Below, one piece after another: positions 24,731 through 35,639 of a stretch of DNA of 64,000 nucleotides. The stretch comes from Nocardioides sp. Arc9.136 (GTDB lineage Bacteria; Actinomycetota; Actinomycetes; Propionibacteriales; Nocardioidaceae). The DNA lies in contig NZ_CP113431.1 of assembly GCF_030506255.1 (NCBI RefSeq), forward strand, positions 1,984,001 through 2,048,000, read 5' to 3'. Numbering within the stretch: the first letter of the stretch is position 1; every line of letters begins with the position of its first letter. The notes under the pieces were generated by a model that saw only the letters and a list, made by a program, of their open reading frames with translations, was not told where the DNA came from and made no database searches. The position numbers and the translations under genes were made by a program.

Positions 24731-25927
24731 ATGAGCGACACCGGATCCAGCACCCGCTACCTGGACCAGGGCAAGCCGCCGGAGCGCTTCGCGCGCGGCT
24801 GGCACTGCCTCGGCCTGGAGTCGGCCTTCGCCGACGGCCGGCCGCACGGCATCGAGGCGTTCGGCACCAAGCTGGTCGTGTGGCAGGACAGCCAGGGCGG
24901 CACCAACGTCCTCGACGGCTACTGCCGCCACATGGGCGGGGACCTGACCCAGGGCAGCGTCAAGGGCGACGAGGTCGCCTGTCCCTTCCACGACTGGCGC
25001 TGGGGCGGCGACGGGAAGTGCAAGCAGATCCCCTACGCCCGCCGCGTCCCGCTGCGCGCCCGCACCCAGAAGTACCCCGTGGTCATCCGGAACGGCCAGG
25101 TGCTGGTGTGGCACGACGTCGAGGGCTCGGCCCCCGACCTGGACGTCCTCCCTCCCGAGCTGCCGGGGATCGGCACCGACGAGTGGACCGACTGGTTCTG
25201 GGAGGTCGTGCCGATCGAGGGCTCGAACTGCCGCGAGCTGATCGACAACGTCGTGGACATGGCGCACTTCTACTACGTGCACCTGTCCTTCCCGACGAGC
25301 TTCCGCAACGTCTTCGAGGGCACCCGCGCCACGCAGTACATGGGCTCCAAGGGTCGCCCCGACGTGAGCGGCGGGTACGGCGACGCCGAGATGTTCCTGA
25401 AGTCCGAGGCGACCTACTTCGGCCCGTCGTACATGGTCAACTGGCTCGAGGTCGACTACAAGGGCTTCGTCACCGAGGTCGTCCTGGTCAACTGCCACCT
25501 GCCCACGGGGCCGGACTCGTTCACCCTGCAGTACGGCATCGCCGTCAAGAAGCCCGAGGGCCTCGACGAGGCGACCGCGCAGTACATCGCGAAGAAGTAC
25601 GCCACGATGTTCGGCGAGGGCTTCCTCCAGGACGTGCACATCTGGAAGAACAAGGTGCCGGTGCAGAACCCGCTCCTGTGCGAGGAGGACGGCCCGGTCT
25701 ACCAGCTGCGTCGCTGGTACGAGCAGTTCTACGTCGACGTCGCCGACATCGCCCCGGAGATGGTCGACCGCTTCGAGTTCGAGGTCGACACCACCAAGGC
25801 CAACGAGTTCTGGCAGGCCGAGGTCGCGGAGAACCTCGCGAGGAAGGCGGCCGAGGACTCCGCGCCGGCGGACGGTGTGGCCGACCCGGAGGCCGAGGGC
25901 AAGCCCCAGGTCATGACGGGGACCTGA
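24731..25927 (+). CDS. kshA: 3-Ketosteroid 9-alpha-hydroxylase oxygenase KshA
   Basis: Rieske-type oxygenase of 398 residues. The [2Fe-2S] ligands are C65 and H67 (YCRHMGGD) and C84 and H87 (CPFHDW). The mononuclear iron site shows the family pattern N173..D176..H179..H184 in DNVVDMAHFYYVH. KshA hydroxylates C9 of androstadienedione-type steroids, which leads to ring B opening; it takes electrons from KshB, encoded two genes downstream. The last 30 residues are an acidic, Ala/Asp-rich tail. The ATG at 24731 has GGGAGG upstream and matches the family start; a longer open frame runs back through the promoter and is not real. It is KstR-controlled. Confidence 0.95.
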   Translation: MSDTGSSTRYLDQGKPPERFARGWHCLGLESAFADGRPHGIEAFGTKLVVWQDSQGGTNVLDGYCRHMGGDLTQGSVKGDEVACPFHDWRWGGDGKCKQIPYARRVPLRARTQKYPVVIRNGQVLVWHDVEGSAPDLDVLPPELPGIGTDEWTDWFWEVVPIEGSNCRELIDNVVDMAHFYYVHLSFPTSFRNVFEGTRATQYMGSKGRPDVSGGYGDAEMFLKSEATYFGPSYMVNWLEVDYKGFVTEVVLVNCHLPTGPDSFTLQYGIAVKKPEGLDEATAQYIAKKYATMFGEGFLQDVHIWKNKVPVQNPLLCEEDGPVYQLRRWYEQFYVDVADIAPEMVDRFEFEVDTTKANEFWQAEVAENLARKAAEDSAPADGVADPEAEGKPQVMTGT

Positions 25928-25929
25928 GC

Positions 25930-26223
25930 GTGCCGTCGTTCGTCCCGCTGAGTCCCGAGACCGTCGAGGACCAGCGGCTCTACACCTCCGCCCGGCTGAC
26001 CCAGGTCGCCTGCCTGGACTGCCTCGCGCAGGTCGGGGTCAAGAAGAACAGCGAGCACCACACCTCGATCCAGTGGACGACCGAGGCGCGGGCGCACTGC
26101 CCGGAGCTGACCCGGCGCGACGGCGTCCGCGAGAGCCACGTCGGCTGCCCGCGGATGCTCGCGAGCATCGAGACCGCTGTCCGGGAGGGACAGGTCCCGA
26201 TCGGTGCCGAGGACGGATACTGA
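25930..26223 (+). CDS. Small Cys/His-rich protein between kshA and kshB
   Basis: Protein of 97 residues starting at a GTG 2 bp after the kshA stop, so it is certainly in the kshA operon. It has four cysteines and three histidines: ACLDCL (CxxC near 28-31), SEHHTS, RAHCPEL and HVGCPRM. This suggests a metal or Fe-S site. I do not recognise a named family. In M. tuberculosis a small gene of unknown function (Rv3527) follows kshA; it may be the counterpart, but this is from memory. A role as a ferredoxin-like carrier or assembly helper for KshA is possible but unproven. Confidence 0.75.
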   Translation: MPSFVPLSPETVEDQRLYTSARLTQVACLDCLAQVGVKKNSEHHTSIQWTTEARAHCPELTRRDGVRESHVGCPRMLASIETAVREGQVPIGAEDGY

Positions 26224-26264
26224 GGCGGCCCGGCCCCATCACCCCCCCCGACCAGAGAGACCCC

Positions 26265-27368
26265 GTGGACACCGACTCCTTCGAGCTGAAGATCCTCGAC
26301 GTCGTCGAGGAGACGCCCGACGCCCGTTCCATCAGCTTCGAGGTGCCTGCCGGCGCCGAGGAGCACTTCGCCTACAAGCCGGGGCAGTTCCTCACCGTCG
26401 CCGTGCCGAGCGACCAGACGGGCGTGGCGGCGCGGTGCTACTCGCTGTGCAGCAGCCCGGTCGGCGGCGGCCCGCTGACGATCACGGTCAAGCGGACCGA
26501 TGGCGGGTACGCCTCGAACTGGATGTGCGACAACCTCGCGCCCGGCGACAGCCTGCGGGTGCTCCCGCCGAGCGGCATCTTCACCCCGGCCTCGCTCAGC
26601 GCGGACCTGCTGCTGTTCGCGGGCGGGAGCGGCATCACGCCGGTCATGTCGATCACCCGCACGGCGTTGGAGCAGGGGACCGGCCGGATCGTCCTGTTCT
26701 ACGCCAACCGCGACGAGTCCTCGGTGATCTTCGCCGGCGAGCTGGCCCGCCTGGCCGCCGCGCACCCCGAGCGGCTCGTCGTCGTCCACTGGCTGGAGTC
26801 GGTCCAGGGGCTGCCCACCCACGAGCAGGTCAAGGCGTTCGCCGCCGGCTACCCGACGTACGACGCGTTCGTGTGCGGTCCGACGCCCTTCATGAAGATG
26901 ACGGTGGCCGCCCTCAAGGAGCTCGAGTTCCCGCGCGAGCGCCGCCACCAGGAGAAGTTCGTCTCCCTCGGCGGCAACCCGTTCGGCGACCTGCACGATG
27001 TCGAGGTGGCCGAGCAGGAGATCGACGCCGCGGAGCACGACGAGGACGACGCCGCGCTGGAGCCCGCCAGCCACGGCGGCGGCCCGTCGGGGCCGGTCCG
27101 GCTCGAGGTCGAGCTCGACGGGGAGACGCACTCCTTCGACGACTGGGCGCCGGGCACCAAGATGCTCGACCACCTCGAGGCGAAGGGCGTCAAGGCGCCG
27201 TACTCCTGCCGCGAGGGGGAGTGCTCGGCCTGTGCGGTCCGGCTCCTCGAGGGCGACGTGGACATGCTCCACAACGACGTGCTCGACGACGAGGACCTCG
27301 CCGACGGCATCCGGCTGGCCTGCCAGTCGGTGCCGACGACCGACACGGTGCGCGCGACGTACAACTGA
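26265..27368 (+). CDS. kshB: 3-Ketosteroid 9-alpha-hydroxylase reductase KshB
   Basis: Ferredoxin-reductase-type protein of 367 residues. It has an FAD domain with RCYSLCSSP (about 63-71), an NAD-binding domain with FAGGSGITPVMSI and VCGPTPFM, an acidic linker (EHDEDDAALEP), and a C-terminal plant-type [2Fe-2S] domain with C315, C320, C323 and C353 (CREGECSAC...LACQ). It passes electrons from NADH to the Rieske centre of KshA. The GTG at 26265 gives the family N-terminus (FELKILDVVEETPDARSI). It is third in the kshA operon, 41 bp after the small Cys/His-rich gene; longer upstream readings run through that gene in another frame. Confidence 0.93.
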   Translation: MDTDSFELKILDVVEETPDARSISFEVPAGAEEHFAYKPGQFLTVAVPSDQTGVAARCYSLCSSPVGGGPLTITVKRTDGGYASNWMCDNLAPGDSLRVLPPSGIFTPASLSADLLLFAGGSGITPVMSITRTALEQGTGRIVLFYANRDESSVIFAGELARLAAAHPERLVVVHWLESVQGLPTHEQVKAFAAGYPTYDAFVCGPTPFMKMTVAALKELEFPRERRHQEKFVSLGGNPFGDLHDVEVAEQEIDAAEHDEDDAALEPASHGGGPSGPVRLEVELDGETHSFDDWAPGTKMLDHLEAKGVKAPYSCREGECSACAVRLLEGDVDMLHNDVLDDEDLADGIRLACQSVPTTDTVRATYN

Positions 27369-27416
27369 CGGCCGACCCGTCGTCGAGGCGGGCGGCTTCG
27401 CGGGCGCGCCGGGAAT

Positions 27417-27428
27417 TACAGATCTGTA
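27417..27428. promoter_or_regulatory. 12-bp perfect palindrome TACAGATCTGTA
   Basis: It stands out in an AT-richer patch between kshB and the EEP/PLD gene, 99 bp upstream of the latter's start. It could be an operator for an unidentified dimeric regulator; nothing else supports a specific assignment. Confidence 0.35.
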
Positions 27429-27526
27429 GTTGTTCCAGACGCGTTGCGTGGGGCTGGTGTGACTGGTGTGATGCCACCTGCGCCTGTCCACGGCGCCGTC
27501 CCGTGCACCCGTCCCGGAGGAGTTCC

Positions 27527-29446
27527 GTGCCAGCCCCCACCGCGGCCGTCCAGCTGGTCCGCCGCGCCCTGGCGACCGGGCTCACGGCCGCCCTCGTCCT
27601 GGGGCTGGCCCTCACCCTCGCGGGACCGCCGGCCGCGCCCGGCGGGCCGGTCGCCCCGGCGCTCGCGCCCGCAGCAGCGGCGCTGCCGAGCCCGTCGTAC
27701 ACCGGCTTCACGCTGAACGTCTGCCACTGCCTGCGACCGGAGAAGGCGATGGCCGACGTCCGCAGGGCGCTCACCCTCGGCGACGCCGGTGGCCTCCAGG
27801 AGTTCTCCGAGGCCGAGGACCGGCAGAACCTCGTCGCGCTCCTGCAGGCCAGGGACTGGGGCTGGTACATGCCCAACGGTGCGGGCGTCGCCATCCCGAT
27901 CATCTGGAACCGCCAGCGGTTCCGGCTCATCGAGGGCCGCTCGGTGATGACCCACGGCGCGCAGAACGGCGTGACGCCGGCGCGGTTCATCAACAGCGTG
28001 CGGCTGCGCGAGGTCGCCACCGGCAAGGTGTTCGGCTTCGTCAACACCCACACGATCGCGCAGGCCTCGCGCGACGCGCAGCTGTCGAACATGAAGCGGA
28101 TCCCGCGGCTGCGCAAGCACCTGGGGATGCTGCGCCAGGAGATCCGGCGGCTCGCCGGCACCACCGAACACGTCTTCGCCGGCGGGGACCTGAACGTCAA
28201 CTACCTGGCCGACAGGCGACGGCGCAACGCCGGGCTGCCGACCGACGCGCTCGGCGGGGTGGTCAGCTTCGACATGCCGCTGACCGGGTCCCGCGGTCCG
28301 GGCTCGCTGCTGGACTACGCGATGACGCTGCGCAAGGGCAGCGGCTTCAGCCGGACCAGCGCACGCGTCGTCGGCGGGTTCAACTCCGACCACGACGCCG
28401 TGGTCGTCACCTACCGCACCAACGACCTGTTCGCGACCGGGGCGCTGCACAACCGGCCGGTCGGCGGCACCGGCGAGGACCGCAAGCGGATCGGTGACCG
28501 GCAGGCCCGCGCCGTCATGGACGCCGAGCCGGGCGCGCTCGTCCGGCTGGCGACCCCCCGCCTGGACGACCCGACGCTCGCGGGTGCCCTCGTCGACGCA
28601 GCCGCCGAGGGCGTCGCCGTGCAGGTCGTCCTGGGTGCCGGGTCGTCGACCGCCGAGGAGCGGGCGCTCGCGGCCGCCGTCGGCACCGACCGTTCGGCCG
28701 GCTCGTGGGTGGCGCGGTGCTCCGGCAGCTGCCTCGGCGGGACCGGTCGCACCGACCTCGCCGTGCTGCTCGTCAGCCGAGCCGGCGGCACCACCGACCT
28801 GACGGTGGTCGGCGCGGGCGCGCCGGTGCAGGCGGCCCGCAACCGGTGGTCGAGCGCGTACCTCTCCTCCGACCCCGCGCTGTACGCCGGCTACGGCACG
28901 ATCTTCGGTCGGCTCGCCGCCGACACCACCGACGCCACCAGGACCCGGGTGCTCACCTGGGGCTCCTACACCGCCCAGCTCTACCCGGTCCCCGACGTGG
29001 CCCGCCGCGACCCGGTGCTCCGGGGCCTGGCCGCCGTCGGCTGCAAGAACGCCGCCGGCCTGCGGACCAGCGACGGCCGCACCAACGTCCGGGCCGCGGT
29101 CCGGTCCTGGGCAGGAGCCCGGGGCAAGCGGATCGCGGAGCGGCTGGTCACGCTGCGTCAGCGCGGCTGCGACGTCGCAGCGGTGCTCGGCCCCCACGTC
29201 CTGCGCGGCATCCGCCGCACGCTGGAGCGCGGCGGGGTCCAGACCCGCGACGCCAAGGTCGGCGGCAACCTGCTGGTGGTCGACGGCCGCTACGGCAAGC
29301 GGAAGGGCGTGCAGAAGGCATGGGTCGGTGGGCCCGCCTGGTCCGACGGCGCCCTCGCCGGGGACGGCGTCAGCCTGGTCGTGAGCGAGCGGGAGACCGT
29401 GCGGCAGTACCTCGACGGGTTCAGCCGGGCGTGGACCCACGGCTGA
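27527..29446 (+). CDS. Exported endonuclease/exonuclease/phosphatase-like and PLD-like fusion protein
   Basis: Protein of 639 residues. A signal peptide covers about 1-50 (RRALATGLTAALVLGLALTL and an Ala/Pro-rich cleavage region). Residues about 60-300 carry the DNase I-like (EEP) set: an Asn in TLNVCH, a Glu in GLQEFSE, a His in NTHT, GGDLNVN, LDYAM and SDHDAVVV. The C-terminal half (about 320-639) looks like a phospholipase D-fold pair (ALVDAAAEGVAVQVVLG, then GNLLVVDGRYGKRKGVQKAW, VGGPAWSD), but the HxK-D catalytic triads are missing. GTG 27527 is fixed by GGAGGAG at 27516-27522. The enzyme half may be an extracellular nuclease or phosphodiesterase; the PLD half may be structural. It follows the kshAB operon but has its own ribosome site and a 158-bp gap. 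Confidence 0.75.
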   Translation: MPAPTAAVQLVRRALATGLTAALVLGLALTLAGPPAAPGGPVAPALAPAAAALPSPSYTGFTLNVCHCLRPEKAMADVRRALTLGDAGGLQEFSEAEDRQNLVALLQARDWGWYMPNGAGVAIPIIWNRQRFRLIEGRSVMTHGAQNGVTPARFINSVRLREVATGKVFGFVNTHTIAQASRDAQLSNMKRIPRLRKHLGMLRQEIRRLAGTTEHVFAGGDLNVNYLADRRRRNAGLPTDALGGVVSFDMPLTGSRGPGSLLDYAMTLRKGSGFSRTSARVVGGFNSDHDAVVVTYRTNDLFATGALHNRPVGGTGEDRKRIGDRQARAVMDAEPGALVRLATPRLDDPTLAGALVDAAAEGVAVQVVLGAGSSTAEERALAAAVGTDRSAGSWVARCSGSCLGGTGRTDLAVLLVSRAGGTTDLTVVGAGAPVQAARNRWSSAYLSSDPALYAGYGTIFGRLAADTTDATRTRVLTWGSYTAQLYPVPDVARRDPVLRGLAAVGCKNAAGLRTSDGRTNVRAAVRSWAGARGKRIAERLVTLRQRGCDVAAVLGPHVLRGIRRTLERGGVQTRDAKVGGNLLVVDGRYGKRKGVQKAWVGGPAWSDGALAGDGVSLVVSERETVRQYLDGFSRAWTHG

Positions 29447-29684
29447 GCCCGGCTCGGCGGCGTCGTCGGAGCGGTGCAGAACCCGTTCCGCCGTCGACCC
29501 AAACGGCGTGCCCACCCCAGGATCCGCTGGTCCGAAGTGACCACGACGGACCGACCGATCCGCCCTCACGATCCGGTCCCCGGGTCGGTCACCATCTGCT
29601 CCCAACACCCCTTGGGCGCACGGCCTCCCCCCACTCGATCGTCACTCGGACGACCGAGGGCCGTCCGTCCTGGAAGGAGGGGTC

Positions 29685-30329
29685 GTGATCGCCACCCTCG
29701 TCTGCCTCGTCGCCCTCGTCCTCGCCTGGCCCCTCGCCTGCGGTGCGGGACGCCCGGCCGGGCGCCCCTCCGCGGCCGAGCGCCGGCTCCGCCACGTGGC
29801 CGGCAACCCTCAGGCCGCGACCACTGCGGACGTCGAGCGCCTGCTGCGCGCCCACGAGCTGCCGCCCGAGGAGGTCGCGCTCGTCCTCGGTCGCGCCCGC
29901 GACGCCGGCATCCGGCCGTTCACCATGTGGTGCTGGGTCCAGCAGTACGGCGTGCACGCGCTCGCGATCGTCGTCGCCGCGGACCTGTCCCACGCCCAGC
30001 TGCTCCGGCACCTGGGCGACGGCACGCTCCCGGACCTGGAGGAGCTGGCGGTCTTCGCCGCCCTGAACGGCTTCCGCGGGGCGACCGCGGTCGAGCCGGC
30101 CCCCACCCGGTCGCCGGCGGTCCCGGCCCCGCGCCGGGAGCCGGGCAGCGGCCTGCGCATCGACGGTCCGGGGTCCTGGCCCTTCGCGGGCTGGTCGCCC
30201 GGCGACGAGGTCGTGGACGTGCTGCGCGAGGTCGTCCCGGACCCGGTCGAGCCGCGCGCGCCGTACCCCTCCCGCACCACGCAGGCGGCACCCCGCGAGG
30301 AGCGGCTCCGCCGCCCCGACGCGGCCTAG
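29685..30329 (+). CDS. Hypothetical membrane-anchored or secreted protein
   Basis: Protein of 214 residues that I do not recognise. It starts with a hydrophobic segment (IATLVCLVALVLAWPLACGAG, split here by polar ends) that could be a signal anchor. A helical domain follows (about 40-125: ADVERLLRAHELPPEEVALV, then FTMWCWVQQYGVHALAIVVA), then a Pro-rich, disordered-looking tail. The GTG at 29685 follows a strong GGAAGGAGG (29672-29680). The preceding 238 bp (29447-29684) have no gene or clear motif. It is convergent with the MBL-fold gene, 11 bp apart. Confidence 0.6.
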   Translation: MIATLVCLVALVLAWPLACGAGRPAGRPSAAERRLRHVAGNPQAATTADVERLLRAHELPPEEVALVLGRARDAGIRPFTMWCWVQQYGVHALAIVVAADLSHAQLLRHLGDGTLPDLEELAVFAALNGFRGATAVEPAPTRSPAVPAPRREPGSGLRIDGPGSWPFAGWSPGDEVVDVLREVVPDPVEPRAPYPSRTTQAAPREERLRRPDAA

Positions 30330-30340
30330 GCCCCCGGCGG

Positions 30341-31015
30341 CTACCAGCCGCGCTCGCGCCACTCCGGCAGGTGCGGCCGCTCGGCGCCGAGCGTGGAGTC
30401 GCCGCCGTGACCGGGGTAGAACCAGGTCTCGTCGGGCAGCCGGGCGAAGACCTTCGTGCCGACCTCGTCGACCAGCTGCCGGAAGGCGTCGGCGTCGCCG
30501 AACGTGTTCCCCACGCCGCCCGGGAAGAGGCTGTCGCCGGTCCACAGGTGCGGGTGGCCCTCCGGGTCGTCGTACAGCAGCGCCACCGAGCCGGGGGTGT
30601 GCCCGGCGAGGGCGATGACCTCGAGCGCGCAGCGGCCGACGGTCACGGTGTCGCCGTGGCGGAGCGGTCGCGTGACCTCGACACCGGTCTGCTCGGTGAT
30701 CGCGGCCGCGTCCGGCTCGCCGGCGAGCACCTCGGCGCCGGTCGCCGCGACGACCTCGCCGAGCGCCCGGTGGTGGTCCCAGTGCTGGTGCGTCGTCACG
30801 ACCGTCGACAGGCCGGCGCCGCCGACGAGGGGGAGCAGGGTGCTCGGCTCCGCAGCGGCGTCGACCAGCAGCTGCTCGCCGGACTCCCGGCAGGTCAGCA
30901 GGTAGCAGTTGTTCGACATCTGCTCGTCGACCGCGACCTTCGCGATGCGCAGCTGGGCGAGCTCCCGCACGTCGGCCGGGCCACCCGGCGACACCGCGCC
31001 CGTGTAGTCGTTCAC
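30341..31015 (-). CDS. MBL-fold metallohydrolase (glyoxalase II-like)
   Basis: Metallo-beta-lactamase-fold hydrolase of 224 residues. The metal ligands are visible: HQHWDH (H76, H78, D80, H81), GHTPGS (H139), TGDSLF (D161) and YPGHGG near 200. It probably hydrolyses a thioester; its partner gene is of a mycothiol-dependent type, and an MBL-fold gene (Rv1637c) also lies next to uvrA in M. tuberculosis. The start is a GTG at 31015 overlapping the upstream stop (GTGA), so the pair is translationally coupled. A longer frame upstream runs through the partner gene. Confidence 0.88.
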   Translation of the reverse strand: MNDYTGAVSPGGPADVRELAQLRIAKVAVDEQMSNNCYLLTCRESGEQLLVDAAAEPSTLLPLVGGAGLSTVVTTHQHWDHHRALGEVVAATGAEVLAGEPDAAAITEQTGVEVTRPLRHGDTVTVGRCALEVIALAGHTPGSVALLYDDPEGHPHLWTGDSLFPGGVGNTFGDADAFRQLVDEVGTKVFARLPDETWFYPGHGGDSTLGAERPHLPEWRERGW

Positions 31016-31755
31016 AGCTCCTCGATCCTCGGCAGCACGCCGTCGTCGCTCGTGGGTCCGGTGCCGGCGCCCGGGACCGGGCGGCGGCCGCTGAGCCACC
31101 ATCCCAGGTCCGCGGCGGTGCCCCGGACGGTGGTCGTGGCGCCCGGCGCCGACTCCCAGGTCCGGTCGAGGTCGGTGGCGTGCACCCGCAGCGGGGTCGT
31201 CGACGGGCCGCGGGCGACCATCGCGCCGACCAGCGCCGCGGCGAAGTCCGCCGGCCAGCCCTCCGGCGTCGCACCGAGCCCGAGGTCGAGGTGGTGGAGC
31301 TCGACCTCGCGCCACCGCATGTCCGGCACGTCGACGAGTGGCCGCGGCCGCGCCCCGGGGGTGCGGTCGAACGTACCCCGCCACCCCTCGTCCGACACCG
31401 CCGCCAGGGCGTCCGCGAACGCCGTCGTCGAGGCCAGCAGCCGGTCGCGGAGCTCCTGCGGCGTCGCCGCGGCCAGCGCCTCGATGTCGCCGTCGCGGCG
31501 TTCCTGGCTGGGGTACATCGCGGCCTGCTCACCCCGGGCGGCGGCGTCGAGCACGCCGGCGAGGGCCTCGGCGTTGAGCACGACGTGCGCGACGACGTGC
31601 GTCCGGCTCCACCCCGGGAGGAGGCTCGGGGCACGCCACTCGTCGGGGGACATCGCGTCCACGGTGCGGACGAGCCGCCCGTCGGCGTCGGCCAGCGCGT
31701 GACGCGGATCGCGTGCCCCGGCGGGGAAGGTCTGTGGGTCCGGCATGGTTGTCAT
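31012..31755 (-). CDS. Maleylpyruvate isomerase-family (DinB-fold) mycothiol-dependent protein
   Basis: Protein of 247 residues. The N-terminal four-helix-bundle domain has the metal-binding pattern [15 protein letters not shown] (H53, H57) and a later [12 protein letters not shown], typical of the mycothiol maleylpyruvate isomerase-like domain found in many actinobacterial proteins. The C-terminal part resembles the companion MDMPI_C segment ([12 protein letters not shown]). The specific reaction is unknown. The ATG at 31755 is chosen; a further ATG at 31746 and a TTG at 31758 are alternatives. It is divergent from uvrA with a 211-bp gap and coupled to the MBL-fold gene downstream. Confidence 0.75.
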   Translation of the reverse strand: MTTMPDPQTFPAGARDPRHALADADGRLVRTVDAMSPDEWRAPSLLPGWSRTHVVAHVVLNAEALAGVLDAAARGEQAAMYPSQERRDGDIEALAAATPQELRDRLLASTTAFADALAAVSDEGWRGTFDRTPGARPRPLVDVPDMRWREVELHHLDLGLGATPEGWPADFAAALVGAMVARGPSTTPLRVHATDLDRTWESAPGATTTVRGTAADLGWWLSGRRPVPGAGTGPTSDDGVLPRIEEL

Positions 31756-31812
31756 CAAAGCCGGTCACCGGCCCGCCTGCCAGCACCCGCGCCACACCCC
31801 GCCGATCCGGCG

Positions 31813-31830
31813 CCGACCGTGCACGGTCGG
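31813..31830. repeat. 18-bp perfect palindrome upstream of uvrA
   Basis: CCGACCGTGCACGGTCGG is exactly self-complementary. It lies 58 bp before the DinB-fold gene start and 137 bp before uvrA. It could be an operator for the minus-strand pair or a cruciform-forming element; there is no T tract, so a classical terminator is unlikely. Confidence 0.5.
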
Positions 31831-31910
31831 GGCACTGTCGGTGGCGTGTGGCAACGTCGGGCCCGGCCACCGGCGTCCGCTCCGACCAGGGGCGGTGACC
31901 GCGCGGCCGG

Positions 31911-31933
31911 TAGCATCGACGAACGCGTGTTCG
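31911..31933 (+). promoter_or_regulatory. uvrA promoter with LexA (SOS) box
   Basis: A -10 hexamer TAGCAT (31911-31916) is followed by CGAACGCGTGTTCG (31920-31933), a perfect dyad that fits the Gram-positive/actinobacterial SOS box CGAAC-N4-GTTCG. The box covers the predicted transcription start near 31923, so LexA would block initiation. A GAGGGA ribosome site lies about 9 nt before the uvrA GTG. Confidence 0.8.
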
Positions 31934-31966
31934 AACGCCCGCACCACCGACGACGAGGGAACATCC

Positions 31967-35038
<3,072 letters not shown>

Positions 35039-35159
35039 GCCCCAAGGCCTGGTTCTCAGCGTCTCCACAGCCGGCGGGGGTGCCCGGGCAGGTGTCACCT
35101 CAGTAGTGTCAACTTCAACCAGCACCCCCCGGCCGCACCCTCGAAGGGACACCCCCACC

Positions 35160-35639
35160 GTGACCGAGAAGCGCTCGCTCGACCACCTCAGCCGCCGTCG
35201 AGCCCTCACCGGGGTCGCGGGGGTCGGCATCGCCCTCCCGGTCCTCGCTGCCTGCGGTGGCGAGGACGAGCCGACCGCGACCGACCCGGCGGGCGGCCCG
35301 ACCAGCGGCGGCGAGGCCTCCGGCGGCAGCAGCGAGGGCGCCGGCGGTGCCGGCGGCGGGCTGGCGGCGACCACCGACATCGAGGTCGGTGGCGGGGCGA
35401 TCTACCCCGACGAGAAGGTCGTGCTGACCCAGCCGAGCGAGGGGGAGTTCAAGGCCTTCTCGATCGAGTGCACCCACCAGGGGTGCGCGGTCTCGGAGGT
35501 GTCGGAGGACGGCATCGTGTGCCCCTGCCACAACAGCATCTTCTCGATCAGCGACGGCTCGCCGCGGAGCGGGCCGGCCACCGCCCCGCTCGAGGAGCGG
35601 ACGATCAGCGTCGAGGGCGGTCAGATCACGCTCGCCTGA
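35160..35639 (+). CDS. Tat-exported Rieske [2Fe-2S] lipoprotein
   Basis: Protein of 159 residues. The N-terminus has a twin-arginine motif (SRRRALTGV, 11-19) and a lipobox LAAC (C32), so it is exported folded with its cluster and anchored by lipid. A Gly/Ser-rich linker (40-68) leads to a Rieske domain with CTHQGC (C104, H106, C109) and CPCHNS (C121, C123, H124); by analogy C104, H106, C121 and H124 bind the cluster and C109-C123 form a disulfide. It is not the bc1 Rieske subunit, which is larger and has more membrane helices. The electron-transfer partner is unknown. GTG 35160 is chosen because the Tat signal starts there; an upstream GTG at 35106 would add 18 residues. Its end overlaps the convergent TPR gene by 19 bp. 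Confidence 0.88.
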   Translation: MTEKRSLDHLSRRRALTGVAGVGIALPVLAACGGEDEPTATDPAGGPTSGGEASGGSSEGAGGAGGGLAATTDIEVGGGAIYPDEKVVLTQPSEGEFKAFSIECTHQGCAVSEVSEDGIVCPCHNSIFSISDGSPRSGPATAPLEERTISVEGGQITLA

